64,000 nt of DNA from Succiniclasticum ruminis DSM 9236. GTDB taxonomy: Bacteria > Bacillota > Negativicutes > Acidaminococcales > Acidaminococcaceae. The position numbers were made by a program, and so were the translations under genes. Below, one piece after another: positions 56,542 through 64,000 of this stretch (position 1 is the first letter of the stretch; each line of letters starts with the position of its first letter). The notes under the pieces were generated by a model, which did not search any database, was not told where the DNA came from, and saw nothing but the letters and a program-made list of their open reading frames with translations. The DNA lies in contig NZ_FONL01000007.1 in assembly GCF_900112895.1 (NCBI RefSeq), positions 52,634 through 116,633 on the forward strand. Reading direction: 5' to 3'.

Positions 56542-57783
56542 TTAGTACATTCCTCTGAACTTCATGGCCACGGCCAGACGTTTTAATGCCGCAATATATG
56601 CGGCTACGCGCATGGACACCTTGTACTCCAGGGTCAGGTCATGCACTTCTTTGAAGGCTTTCACCATCATGTCAATCTGACGGTTCTTCACTTCTTCTTC
56701 CGACCAGTAGAAGCGGTACAGGTTCTGTACCCATTCAAAGTAGGAAACTGTTACGCCGCCGCCGTTGGCCAGGATATCGGGAACCACAAAGATACCCTTC
56801 TTGTCCAGAATCTCATCTGCTTCCGGAGTGGTAGGTCCGTTGGCACCTTCGCAGATGATGGTTGCTTTGATTTTTTTGGCATTGGCTTTGGTAATCTGAT
56901 TCTCCATAGCGCAGGGGAACAGCACGTCAACTTTCTGTTCCAGCACCAGTTCCTTGTCAATGGGATCCGCATCGGGATAGCCTACTACGCTGTGCCCTTT
57001 GCTGGTGGCAGTGTATTCCGCCAGTTTGTAAGGATCGATGCCTTTTTTATTAAAAACAGCGCCGAATACGTCGGAAATGGCCACGATCTTCATGCCTTCG
57101 TCAAAAGCCAGTTTGGCGGTCCAGCTGCCTACATTGCCGAATCCCTGTACTGCCGCGGTAGCGCCTTTTACTTTCATGCCTTTTACTTTCAGGGCTTCCA
57201 GCGCAGCCGTCACCACGCCGCGGCCAGTAGCTGCCGCACGTCCCAGGGAACCGCCTACGGAAATGTCCTTGCCGGTGATGAAACCGGGTTCGTACTGACC
57301 AGTAATCTTGCTGTATTCATCCATCATCCAGCCCATGATCTTGGCATTGGTGTTCATGTCCGGAGCCGGAATATCTTTCTTCTCGCCGATAACACCGGCA
57401 ATCTTATCGATGTAGCCGCGGGTAAGGGCTTCCAGTTCCCGTTCCGACAGTTTGGTCACATCCACGATGATGCCGCCCTTGCCGCCGCCGTAGGGAAGTC
57501 CTGCTACTGCGCACTTGCAGGTCATCCAGAACGCCAGGGTCTTCACTTCGTCCATATTGACTGCCGTATGGTACCGCACGCCGCCCTTGGCCGGTCCCAT
57601 AATGGTGCTGTGCTGGCAGCGGTAACCCGTAAACACCTGGACTTTGCCATTATCCATCTTCACCGGGATATGGACTTCCGTGGTTTTTTCCGGTACCGCA
57701 ATGATAGCAGCCGCGCCCGGATCCAGCTTCATCGCCTCAATGGCCTTGTTCAGCGGAATCATAGATTGTTCAATCAGTCCCAT
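56542..57783 (-). CDS. gdhA: NAD-type glutamate dehydrogenase
   Basis: The 413-residue enzyme deaminates glutamate to 2-oxoglutarate. Seen are the substrate motif GPAKGGVRYHTAV, the catalytic lysine region GLPYGGGKGGI, the strictly conserved DIPAPDMNTN, and the dinucleotide fold VQGFGNVGSWTAKL. The length fits the small hexameric class used for catabolism. In Acidaminococcus this is the first step of the hydroxyglutarate route; the pathway genes beyond it are not in the window. It has its own strong promoter and a 135-nt leader. Confidence 0.95.
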   Translation of the reverse strand: MGLIEQSMIPLNKAIEAMKLDPGAAAIIAVPEKTTEVHIPVKMDNGKVQVFTGYRCQHSTIMGPAKGGVRYHTAVNMDEVKTLAFWMTCKCAVAGLPYGGGKGGIIVDVTKLSERELEALTRGYIDKIAGVIGEKKDIPAPDMNTNAKIMGWMMDEYSKITGQYEPGFITGKDISVGGSLGRAAATGRGVVTAALEALKVKGMKVKGATAAVQGFGNVGSWTAKLAFDEGMKIVAISDVFGAVFNKKGIDPYKLAEYTATSKGHSVVGYPDADPIDKELVLEQKVDVLFPCAMENQITKANAKKIKATIICEGANGPTTPEADEILDKKGIFVVPDILANGGGVTVSYFEWVQNLYRFYWSEEEVKNRQIDMMVKAFKEVHDLTLEYKVSMRVAAYIAALKRLAVAMKFRGMY

Positions 57784-57924
57784 GATAATCTTCCTCCTTG
57801 CATAATTTCATTTTTCCTTTGATATATTACAATGCAGTCCCAAAAGCTGCACTGACAGAGTCATGAAATGTTTTTTACTAAATACCGCAAACCATTTAAA
57901 TATTGCAACACTTTTTTCAAAAAT
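57784..57924 (-). other. gdhA leader
   Basis: About 135 nt of AT-rich leader between the predicted transcript start and the ribosome site (GGAGG). I saw no strong secondary structure or reading frame in it. Confidence 0.4.
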
Positions 57925-57953
57925 ATTATAGCATAATACATGGTAAATGTAAA
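57925..57953 (-). promoter_or_regulatory. gdhA promoter
   Basis: TTTACA and TATAAT on the minus strand are 17 bases apart, with TGC before the -10 (extended -10). This is among the strongest promoters in the window. Confidence 0.85.
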
Positions 57954-58010
57954 ACAAAACTGTATAAAAAGGGCTTTGGGAAAAGTTTCGTTTTTTCAAA
58001 ATCCGACCCC

Positions 58011-58042
58011 TTGCCGACCCTATCAGACATGCGGGTTGGCAA
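58011..58042. repeat. Inverted repeat between the divergent gdhA and pot promoters
   Basis: TTGCCGACCC (58011-58020) and GGGTTGGCAA (58033-58042) form a 10-bp stem with one G-T pair. It lies between two outward-facing promoters and near neither -10, so an operator for a shared regulator is possible; an upstream RNA hairpin is the alternative. Confidence 0.5.
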
Positions 58043-58078
58043 CAATTTTAAAAAAATATTTTTTTTGCAAAAAAAACA

Positions 58079-58107
58079 TTGTAATCTCAGACTTTTGCAT
58101 GTATAAT
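58079..58107 (+). promoter_or_regulatory. potABCD promoter
   Basis: TTGTAA and a perfect TATAAT are 17 bases apart; transcription would start near 58114. Confidence 0.75.
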
Positions 58108-58113
58108 GCAAGT

Positions 58114-58283
58114 ACAATAAATTAAAAGAATTAAATTGGGTCAGCCTGCCCGAAATTTCAATTTCCAAATGGCTTTCCTGCCCGGGGAATGCGGAACAGA
58201 TGACGAAACATTTCCGCAAAGCCCTGACTATTACTTAGCAGAAACCGCCCTACAGCGGTTTCTCAGGAAAGGTTGTGATCGCA
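58114..58283 (+). other. Structured leader of the pot operon
   Basis: The 170-nt leader can form GTCAG (58140-58144) with CTGAC (58224-58228) around inner stems, among them TGCGGAA (58190-58196) with TTCCGCA (58212-58218), and a last hairpin AGAAACCGC (58240-58248) / GCGGTTTCT (58255-58263) directly before the AGGAAAGG ribosome site. CCTGCCCG occurs twice. It matches no riboswitch that I can name. Confidence 0.45.
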
Positions 58284-59282
58284 ATGAATGAATTAATCCG
58301 TTTGGAAGGGATTACCAAAAAGTTTGGCGAGCATCTTATCATCCCTACGTTAGACCTTACCATCAACGACGGCGAGTTTGTAACTCTGCTGGGGCCCTCC
58401 GGATGCGGCAAAACCACACTGCTGCGCATGATCGCGGGTCTGGAAACGCCTACTACCGGCAAGGTGATCCTGGACGGTAAAGATATTACCAAACTGCCGC
58501 CTTATAAACGCAATGTCAACATGGTTTTCCAGAACTATGCCTTATTTCCCCATATGACCGTAACGGAGAACATCCATTTCGGACTGAAGATGCAGGGTGT
58601 GCCTAACGATGAAGCGCAGGAACGCATCAACCAGGTTCTGTATCTGACACAGCTGGAACAATTCCGGGACCGTTACCCCTCCCAGATGTCCGGCGGACAG
58701 CAGCAGCGCGTAGCCATCGCCCGGGCTCTGGTGAACAGCCCCAAAGTATTGTTGCTGGACGAACCCCTGGGTGCCCTGGACTACCAGCTGCGGAAAAAAC
58801 TCCAGCTGGAACTGAAGAACCTGCAGCGGGGCCTGGGTCTCACCTTTGTATTCGTAACCCACGACCAGGAAGAAGCCCTTACCATGAGCGACCGCATCGT
58901 CATCATGCACGACGGCGTCATCCAGCAGGACGGGGATCCCAACGGCATCTACCATCATCCCAAAAATACATTTGTAGCACGCTTCATCGGTGAAAGCAAC
59001 TTCTTCGACATCGGCAGCGACACCTATGCCCTGCGTCCGGAAAAGCTGAACCTCTGTCCGGAAGACGAAGAGGGCGCGGACCATCCTGAGCCGAAATTCT
59101 TCGGTACCGTGGTGGATATCGTCTTCTACGGCACCATCGACAAAGTCTTTATCCGTCTTGACAACACGAACCAGACCGTCATCGCCTACCAGTATTTTGA
59201 TGACGTGCACCGCTGGCAGGCCGATGACCGGGTGGGCATCTGGTGGTACGACCGCGACGGCGTAAAAGTGGAAAAAGAATAG
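58284..59282 (+). CDS. potA: Spermidine/putrescine ABC transporter ATPase PotA
   Basis: The 332-residue ATPase has Walker [11 protein letters not shown]-loop [12 protein letters not shown], signature [16 protein letters not shown], Walker [13 protein letters not shown] and a C-terminal TOBE-like regulatory part (about 245-332). E. coli PotA has 378 residues; the shorter end here is usual in Firmicutes. I take the ATG at 58284; a GTG three codons earlier is too near the ribosome site. It leads potABCD. Confidence 0.95.
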   Translation: MNELIRLEGITKKFGEHLIIPTLDLTINDGEFVTLLGPSGCGKTTLLRMIAGLETPTTGKVILDGKDITKLPPYKRNVNMVFQNYALFPHMTVTENIHFGLKMQGVPNDEAQERINQVLYLTQLEQFRDRYPSQMSGGQQQRVAIARALVNSPKVLLLDEPLGALDYQLRKKLQLELKNLQRGLGLTFVFVTHDQEEALTMSDRIVIMHDGVIQQDGDPNGIYHHPKNTFVARFIGESNFFDIGSDTYALRPEKLNLCPEDEEGADHPEPKFFGTVVDIVFYGTIDKVFIRLDNTNQTVIAYQYFDDVHRWQADDRVGIWWYDRDGVKVEKE

Positions 59283-59294
59283 AAAGGCGGAGCC

Positions 59295-60152
59295 ATGAAG
59301 AACGGTAAATTACTGATTGCTCCTTCAATGCTGTGGCTGGGGATTTTCTTCATCGTTCCCATGCTCATCGTAGTCGCTGTGTCCTTTGCCGCCCGTACCC
59401 CTTACGGTCAGGTGGTTTTTAACTGGAACATCAACAACTACCTGCGTTTTCTGGAGCCCTTATATCTTTCCATCTTTGCACAGACACTGCTGGTAGCCCT
59501 GGTCACTACGGTGGTGACTATCCTGATGGGTTACCCGTTGGCCTACTATATCGCCCAGTTGCCCAAACGCTGGCAGCAGCCGGGACTAATTCTCTGCATG
59601 ATCCCCTTCTGGATCAATTTCCTGATCCGCTCTTACGCATGGGTCATCATCCTGCGGGCCCAGGGCGTATTGAACACATTTTTAATGAAGGCAGGTTTTA
59701 TCGAACAGCCCCTGCAGCTGTTATATAATGAAGGCGCCGTAATGCTGGGCATGATTTATTCCCTGCTGCCCTTCATGATCCTGCCCATCTACGTTTCCAT
59801 CGAACAGCTGGACCGCCGGCTGCTGGAAGCCGCTTCCGATCTGGGAGCCGCTCCCTTCACCGCCTTCCGGAAGATTACCCTGCCCCTGACCATGCCCGGC
59901 GTGGCCGCAGGCACCATCCTGGTCTTCATCTCCTCCCTGGGCATGTTCGTCGTCCCCGATGTGATGGGGGGCGCCAAATCCGCCCTGGTAGGCAACCTGA
60001 TCCAGAACCAGTTCCTCTCCGCCCGCGACTGGCCCTTCGGTTCGGCCCTGTCCATCGTGCTGGCGGCATTGTCGCTGCTTCTGATCATCCTCTATTACCG
60101 TGCCATCCAGGCGCAGAACGGAGGTGCCGAAAATGCAAAAAACATGGCGTAG
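59295..60152 (+). CDS. potB: Spermidine/putrescine ABC transporter permease PotB
   Basis: The 285-residue permease has six membrane helices and the coupling loop EAASDLGAAPFTAFRKITLPLTMPG that contacts PotA. The start follows GGCGGAG, 12 bases after potA. Its last 20 bases overlap the start of potC. Confidence 0.94.
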   Translation: MKNGKLLIAPSMLWLGIFFIVPMLIVVAVSFAARTPYGQVVFNWNINNYLRFLEPLYLSIFAQTLLVALVTTVVTILMGYPLAYYIAQLPKRWQQPGLILCMIPFWINFLIRSYAWVIILRAQGVLNTFLMKAGFIEQPLQLLYNEGAVMLGMIYSLLPFMILPIYVSIEQLDRRLLEAASDLGAAPFTAFRKITLPLTMPGVAAGTILVFISSLGMFVVPDVMGGAKSALVGNLIQNQFLSARDWPFGSALSIVLAALSLLLIILYYRAIQAQNGGAENAKNMA

Positions 60153-60927
60153 TCATGTGCTGCTGGCCTACTCCCTGGCCATTCTGGCATTTCTGTACGT
60201 ACCCCTGGTCATCCTGGCCATGTACTCCTTCAACGATTCCCGCATCAACGCGGTGTGGACCGGGTTCACCTTCCGGTGGTATGAGCAGCTCTTCAATAAC
60301 CGCCGGGTGCTGGAAGCCCTGATCAACACCCTGATCATCGGTTTTTCCTCCACCATCGTGTCCACTACCTTAGGCACCATCGCCGCCATCGCCCTGCACC
60401 GGTACAAATTCAAGCTGCAGAGCGTCATCAACGGCCTGGTCTATCTTCCCATACTCATTCCGGAAATCGTCATGGGCCTGTCCCTGTTAGTATTATTCTC
60501 TCAGGTGCATATGCCCCTGGGCAAAGGCTCCCTGATCCTGGCTCATATCACTTTCTGTCTCTCTTTCGTAGTCATCACGGTAGGCGCCCGTCTGGACGGC
60601 ATGCGCAGCGACTACGAACAGGCGGCCAGCGATCTGTATGCCACTCCCTGGCAGTGCTTCCGCTACGTAACATTGCCCCTTATCATGCCTGGCATCGTAG
60701 CCGGGGCCCTCATTGCCTTTACCCTCTCCATCGACGATTTCGTCATCAGCTTCTTCGTGGCGGGGCCCAACTCCACTACGCTGCCGCTGTACATCTACGC
60801 CATGGTCAAGCGCGGTATTTCCCCGGAAATCAACGCCCTGTCCACGTTAATGATGGTGGTAGAGATCATCCTGGTGCTGCTGGCGGAATTCCTGCAGCCC
60901 AGCCACAAGGCGAAAGCGGAAGATTGA
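60133..60927 (+). CDS. potC: Spermidine/putrescine ABC transporter permease PotC
   Basis: The 264-residue permease has six helices with SFNDSRINAVWTGFTFRWYEQLF near the start and the coupling loop EQAASDLYATPWQCFRYVTLPLIMPG. The ATG at 60133 has GGAGG nearby and lies within the end of potB (20-base overlap), which suggests coupled translation; an open frame back to 60100 is not a likely start. Confidence 0.94.
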   Translation: MQKTWRSHVLLAYSLAILAFLYVPLVILAMYSFNDSRINAVWTGFTFRWYEQLFNNRRVLEALINTLIIGFSSTIVSTTLGTIAAIALHRYKFKLQSVINGLVYLPILIPEIVMGLSLLVLFSQVHMPLGKGSLILAHITFCLSFVVITVGARLDGMRSDYEQAASDLYATPWQCFRYVTLPLIMPGIVAGALIAFTLSIDDFVISFFVAGPNSTTLPLYIYAMVKRGISPEINALSTLMMVVEIILVLLAEFLQPSHKAKAED

Positions 60928-60965
60928 AACTGTTCATTTTCAAACTGAAGGAGGGATGCTGTGAA

Positions 60966-61016
60966 ATGAGTTTTACCTGTACAGACGACACGATCCCCGG
61001 AAGTATGTTTTACTGA
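60966..61016 (+). CDS. Possible 16-residue peptide between potC and potD
   Basis: An ATG ten bases behind AAGGAGGG opens a frame of 16 codons (MSFTCTDDTIPGSMFY). The ribosome site is stronger than those of several real genes here. There is no homology argument, so it may be a translated leader for potD or chance. Confidence 0.3.
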   Translation: MSFTCTDDTIPGSMFY

Positions 61017-61099
61017 AGTGAACCCAAAACTGTAATTCGTTGCATTGAAATTTTTTAAAACCATATTCATAAATGTGAAAGAAAAGAGGTTGATACGAT

Positions 61100-62185
61100 T
61101 TGAAAAAACTGACTCTGATGCTCTTACTGGTTGTATGCTTCACCTTTGCCCTGGCAGGCTGCGGCGGTGGCGGCGAAAAGAAAGCCGAAGCGCCGAAAGA
61201 CGCGCCCAAAAAAGAACAGCAGGTACTGAATATTTACAGCTGGGCCGACTATTTCGATCCCCAGGTACTGGCAGAATTTGAAAAGGCCAACAACTGCCGC
61301 GTCAATTACGACGTATACTCCAACAACGAAGAACTGCTGGCCAAGATGCAGGCCGGCGGCGCCCAGTTTGATATCATCCAGCCTTCCGACTACATGGTCA
61401 CCACCATGATCCAGCTGAACATGCTGGAGAAACTGGACCACAGCAAACTGCCCAACGTACAGCCCAACCTGATCGAAAGCCTGAAACATCCCGCCTATGA
61501 CCAGAAACTGGAATTCGCCATTCCCTATGTTTGGGGCATCACCGGCATTGCTTATAATAAGAAATACGTGAAAGACCCCATCACCAGCTGGGCTGACCTG
61601 TGGAAACCCGAATACAAAGGGCACATCATCCTGTTGAACGACAACCGGGAAGTATTCAGCCTGGCCCTGAAGAAGATGGGCAAATCCAACAACAGCACAG
61701 ACCCGAAGGACGTGGAAGCGGCCTTCAACGATCTGAAGAAACTGAATGCCAACGTACTGGCTTATGATACCGAAAACAACAAACAGAAGATGATCGCGGA
61801 AGAAGCCTGGATCGCCCATATGTGGAGCGGCGATGCCTCTTTCTGCAATTTCGACAACTCCAACATCGCCTTCTGCGTACCCAAGGAAGGCACCCTGATC
61901 TGGGCTGACAACATGGCCATCCCCAAAGGCGCCAAAAACAAAGAACTGGCTATGAAGTTCCTGAACTACATTTATGATCCGAAAGTCAGCGCCCGCAACT
62001 TTGATTACATGAAACTGCCCAACGCCAACGCAGCGGCCATCCCCATGCAGAAAAAAGAAATCGTGGAAAACCCGATTCTGAAAGATGCCGCCGCCAAGGC
62101 CGACAAAGGCGAATGGCTGCATGATATCGGAAACGCCATCACCATGTATGATAAGTTCTGGACTGAACTGAAGACAGGCAAGTAA
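61100..62185 (+). CDS. potD: Spermidine/putrescine-binding lipoprotein PotD (copy 1)
   Basis: The 361-residue lipoprotein has signal peptide and lipobox FALAGC, then the two-lobed binding fold with LNIYSWADYFDPQVL, IQPSDYMVTTM, YVWGITGIAYNKKYV, AEEAWIAHMWSGDA and IPKGAKNKELAMKFLNYIYDP. These match PotD/PotF proteins. The start is TTG, behind GAGG at ten bases; the signal peptide begins there and no ATG is available. It is the last gene of potABCD. Confidence 0.92.
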   Translation: MKKLTLMLLLVVCFTFALAGCGGGGEKKAEAPKDAPKKEQQVLNIYSWADYFDPQVLAEFEKANNCRVNYDVYSNNEELLAKMQAGGAQFDIIQPSDYMVTTMIQLNMLEKLDHSKLPNVQPNLIESLKHPAYDQKLEFAIPYVWGITGIAYNKKYVKDPITSWADLWKPEYKGHIILLNDNREVFSLALKKMGKSNNSTDPKDVEAAFNDLKKLNANVLAYDTENNKQKMIAEEAWIAHMWSGDASFCNFDNSNIAFCVPKEGTLIWADNMAIPKGAKNKELAMKFLNYIYDPKVSARNFDYMKLPNANAAAIPMQKKEIVENPILKDAAAKADKGEWLHDIGNAITMYDKFWTELKTGK

Positions 62186-62214
62186 TAGCTCCGAGTATAT
62201 AATTACATAATTAC

Positions 62215-62340
62215 GCTCCGGTTATTTTCTTCTCTCCCCCGAATTGCATCGCTGACGCGCCCGCAAGCAAGCTTGCGGCTTGTCCCGACACAATTCGACG
62301 GGGACCCCTCAGAAGAAAACAACCGGAGCTGTTCTTTTTT
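62215..62340 (+). terminator. Large multi-stem palindrome ending in a terminator
   Basis: A 19-bp outer stem (62215-62233 / 62311-62329, one mismatch) ends in TGTTCTTTTTT. Inside it are CGAATTG / CAATTCG (62240-62246 / 62291-62297) and CCGCAAGC / GCTTGCGG (62261-62268 / 62271-62278). It terminates the pot operon; at about 115 bases the stem is far longer than normal. The remaining ~250 bases to the next gene hold a smaller GCTCC/GGAGC hairpin with T-run near 62420-62458 and the promoter at 62500. Confidence 0.75.
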
Positions 62341-62499
62341 GTTGAAATAATGCAGACCGGAACTTCCATTCCTTCCAAATGGACAGCGAATAAGTTTTCA
62401 GTTGTTACTTTTTAAGTTACAACGTTGCTCCTAAAAGGACAATTCCGGAGCTGTTTTTTCTCCCTGTAAGAAAAATATGCACAGAATCAATAAATATGG

Positions 62500-62505
62500 T
62501 ATAAT
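62500..62505 (+). promoter_or_regulatory. -10 element of the second potD gene
   Basis: A perfect TATAAT with TGG before it (extended -10); no clear -35. The leader that follows can form ACTGGC (62527-62532) / GCCAGT (62556-62561). Confidence 0.5.
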
Positions 62506-62588
62506 ATGTCTGCGACAGTATTGCAAACTGGCTTACTGGTGGTGCAGTTCCGGCTGCCAGTATGGAGAAAAGGAGGAGTTTTTATAAA

Positions 62589-63704
62589 ATGAAAAAAATT
62601 CTTGTTCTGTTGTTCTGTTTTTTGGTACTTTTGCTGACAGCCTGCGGCGGACCGGAAAAGAAGGCGGAGAAACCCGCGGAACCTGCGAAAAAAGAAGAAC
62701 CCGCAAAGCCGGCCGAACCTTCAAAGAATGCGGAAGGAAAGCAAGTACTCAACCTGTTCAGCTGGGCTGACAATTTTGACCCTGAAGTTCTGGCGGATTT
62801 CGAAAAAAAATTCAACTGCAAGATTAACTATGACGTATTTGCCAACAACGAAGAACTTCTGGCTAAAATTCAGGCTGGCGGAGCACGCTATGACGTGATC
62901 CAGCCCAGTGACTACATGATAACCACCATGTTGAAGCTCAACCTGCTCGAAGAACTGGACATGAGCAAGATTCCCAATACGAAAAACCTCATTAAAGACT
63001 TACAGGCGCCTGCCTATGATCCCACCGGAACCCATTCCGTTGTCTATTCCTGGGGCATCACGGGCATCGCTTATAATAAAAAGTACGTGAAAACGCCGCC
63101 TACTTCCTGGCGGGACCTGTGGAACCCGGCTTATAAGGGCCGCGTGGTACTGCTGAACGACGTACGTGAAGTTATCAGCTTCGCCATGAAGATGCACGGG
63201 CATTCCCTGAACAGCGTGGATAAAAACCACCTGGCAGAATGCATGAAAGACCTGAAAGCCCTGGCTCCCAACATCCTGGCTTACGATACGGATACCATCA
63301 AACAGAAATTTATCGCGGAAGAAGCCTGGATCGGCACCATGTGGAGCGGCGACGCTTACTTCAGCTTCAAGGAAAACAAAAATATCGGCTTCGTGGTCCC
63401 CAAAGAAGGCACCGGCATCTGGGCCGACTGCTTCGCCATCCCCAAAGGCGCCAAAAACAAAGCCCTGGCCCAGGAATTCATCAACTATCTGTATGATCCC
63501 AAAGTAAGCGCCAAAAACTATGAATACATCGGTTATAACGACCCGAACCTGGCAGCAGCCCCGTATCACAGTGAAGAATTCAAAAACGATCCTATCCTGA
63601 AAACCGCCAAAGATTACATCGGGAACTCCGAATGGACGGCGGACGTAGGCGACGCCATCGAGTTGTATGACCGTTGCTGGACCGAACTAAAGACAGGGAA
63701 ATAA
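62589..63704 (+). CDS. Spermidine/putrescine-binding lipoprotein (copy 2)
   Basis: The 371-residue lipoprotein (lipobox LLTAC, then a Lys/Glu/Pro/Ala-rich linker) is a clear paralogue of PotD copy 1: FSWADNFDPEVL, IQPSDYMITTM, YSWGITGIAYNKKYV, AEEAWIGTMWSGDA, IPKGAKNKALAQEF, and the same WTELKTGK end. It has its own promoter and lies behind a strong terminator, so it is probably regulated apart from potABCD and offers a second substrate preference to the same permease. The start is the ATG at 62589 behind AGGAGG. Confidence 0.9.
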   Translation: MKKILVLLFCFLVLLLTACGGPEKKAEKPAEPAKKEEPAKPAEPSKNAEGKQVLNLFSWADNFDPEVLADFEKKFNCKINYDVFANNEELLAKIQAGGARYDVIQPSDYMITTMLKLNLLEELDMSKIPNTKNLIKDLQAPAYDPTGTHSVVYSWGITGIAYNKKYVKTPPTSWRDLWNPAYKGRVVLLNDVREVISFAMKMHGHSLNSVDKNHLAECMKDLKALAPNILAYDTDTIKQKFIAEEAWIGTMWSGDAYFSFKENKNIGFVVPKEGTGIWADCFAIPKGAKNKALAQEFINYLYDPKVSAKNYEYIGYNDPNLAAAPYHSEEFKNDPILKTAKDYIGNSEWTADVGDAIELYDRCWTELKTGK

Positions 63705-63724
63705 AATTGTAAAACATAATAAAA

Positions 63725-64000
63725 TCGCTTCCACCCCTTCAAGGGGTGGTTCGCTTAGCCCTATAAGGGCCCAACACAGGCCAGCGCCTAAATGACGCTG
63801 GCTTTCACTTTGTTCAAGCCGCAGTGGTATGACTACTTGCTACCCTTAAAAGGGTCTTCGTATTCTTTACTGAATAACGAATCTTCCATTTGATCCATCT
63901 TATCCTGTTCCCGGATATATTTCTGTATGGTTTGCGCATTCAGCCCTACCGTACTAACGTAATATCCGGTTGCCCAGAATTTTCGATTTCCAAATTTATA
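63725..64000 (-). mobile_element. IS200/IS605-family insertion sequence, 3' end (cut by window edge)
   Basis: The tnpA end is followed by a set of short perfect hairpins typical of the subterminal structures of this family: GCCAGCG / CGCTGGC (63780-63802), GCCCT / AGGGC (63758-63770) and CCACCCCTT / AAGGGGTGG (63731-63749). The outer limit is estimated at about 63725, 20 bases after the potD copy 2 stop. The rest lies outside the window. Confidence 0.8.
63833..64000 (-). CDS. tnpA: IS200-type transposase TnpA, C-terminal part (cut by window edge)
   Basis: The last 55 codons are visible: YKFGNRKFWATGYYVSTVGL, the catalytic-tyrosine helix around AQTIQKYIREQ, and the family ending EYEDPFKGSK. 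TnpA is the small HUH/Y1 transposase that moves single-stranded DNA. The frame is intact up to the window edge, so the copy may be functional. Confidence 0.88.
   Translation of the reverse strand, partial: YKFGNRKFWATGYYVSTVGLNAQTIQKYIREQDKMDQMEDSLFSKEYEDPFKGSK

Noticed and set aside
56641..57822. 393-codon frame opposite gdhA
   Set aside because: It lies antisense to glutamate dehydrogenase and crosses its start region, without supporting signals.

Overview
The window looks like chromosome of a strict anaerobe in the Negativicutes, most probably Acidaminococcus or a close relative. This is an inference from gene content and protein style, not from a database search. The pointers are an NAD-type glutamate dehydrogenase next to polyamine and branched-chain amino-acid ABC systems, a cobalamin methionine synthase split into core and reactivation proteins, a desulfoferrodoxin, HrcA/CIRCE control of groESL, near-consensus sigma-70 promoters with 17-bp spacers, and several TTG starts backed by strong Shine-Dalgarno sites. 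Most genes lie on the minus strand.

Layout. 1-2.4 kb: zinc-ribbon protein (cut by the window edge), MBL hydrolase, TIGR04076-like protein and NYN-LOTUS protein. 2.5-6.5 kb: UxaA-family dehydratase, guaA and a SnoaL-LuxR regulator. 6.7-8.9 kb: groES-groEL with promoter and CIRCE. 9.0-13.6 kb: a cluster reading amidase, GerMN lipoprotein, tsaE, tsaB, rimI, tsaD (t6A tRNA modification joined to cell-wall functions). 13.8-16.6 kb: nnr, acpS and an Ala-rich coiled-coil protein. 16.9-20.8 kb: clpB, divergent from a tail-anchored membrane protein that is followed by an orphan CIRCE-like palindrome. 20.9-23.3 kb: CYTH-CHAD protein and a TVP38 membrane protein. 23.4-28.5 kb: livK-livHMGF, with a leaky-terminator hairpin after livK. 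28.7-33.3 kb: metF, MetH reactivation protein and metH, with a MITE-like palindromic element between the first two. 33.5-36.4 kb: M20 hydrolase plus two membrane proteins (DUF3100 type), a possible import-and-hydrolyse unit. 36.5-44.7 kb: DUF3298 protein, tRNA-Asn/Glu/Val, YhcH protein, ABC-F ATPase, desulfoferrodoxin, secreted lipase, cold-shock protein, cyclophilin, membrane protein, gamma carbonic anhydrase. 44.8-47.7 kb: MFS transporter, GH18 lipoprotein, two tRNA-Leu genes. 47.7-55.1 kb: cstA, an unknown protein, lytic transglycosylase, coaE, polA, lapA. 55.2-57.8 kb: aminotransferase and gdhA. 58-63.7 kb: potABCD with a long structured leader, then a second separately promoted potD. From about 63.7 kb: the end of an IS200/IS605-family element, cut by the window edge.

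Together the genes suit an amino-acid fermenter. LIV and Pot import amino acids and polyamines, glutamate dehydrogenase and the aminotransferase feed 2-oxoacid metabolism, and MetF/MetH close the methyl cycle. No CRISPR array, prophage or defence island was seen. The more open points are the orphan CIRCE, the structured pot leader, the palindromic elements at 32.2 and 62.2 kb, the insertion in MetH, and the DUF3100-M20 module.
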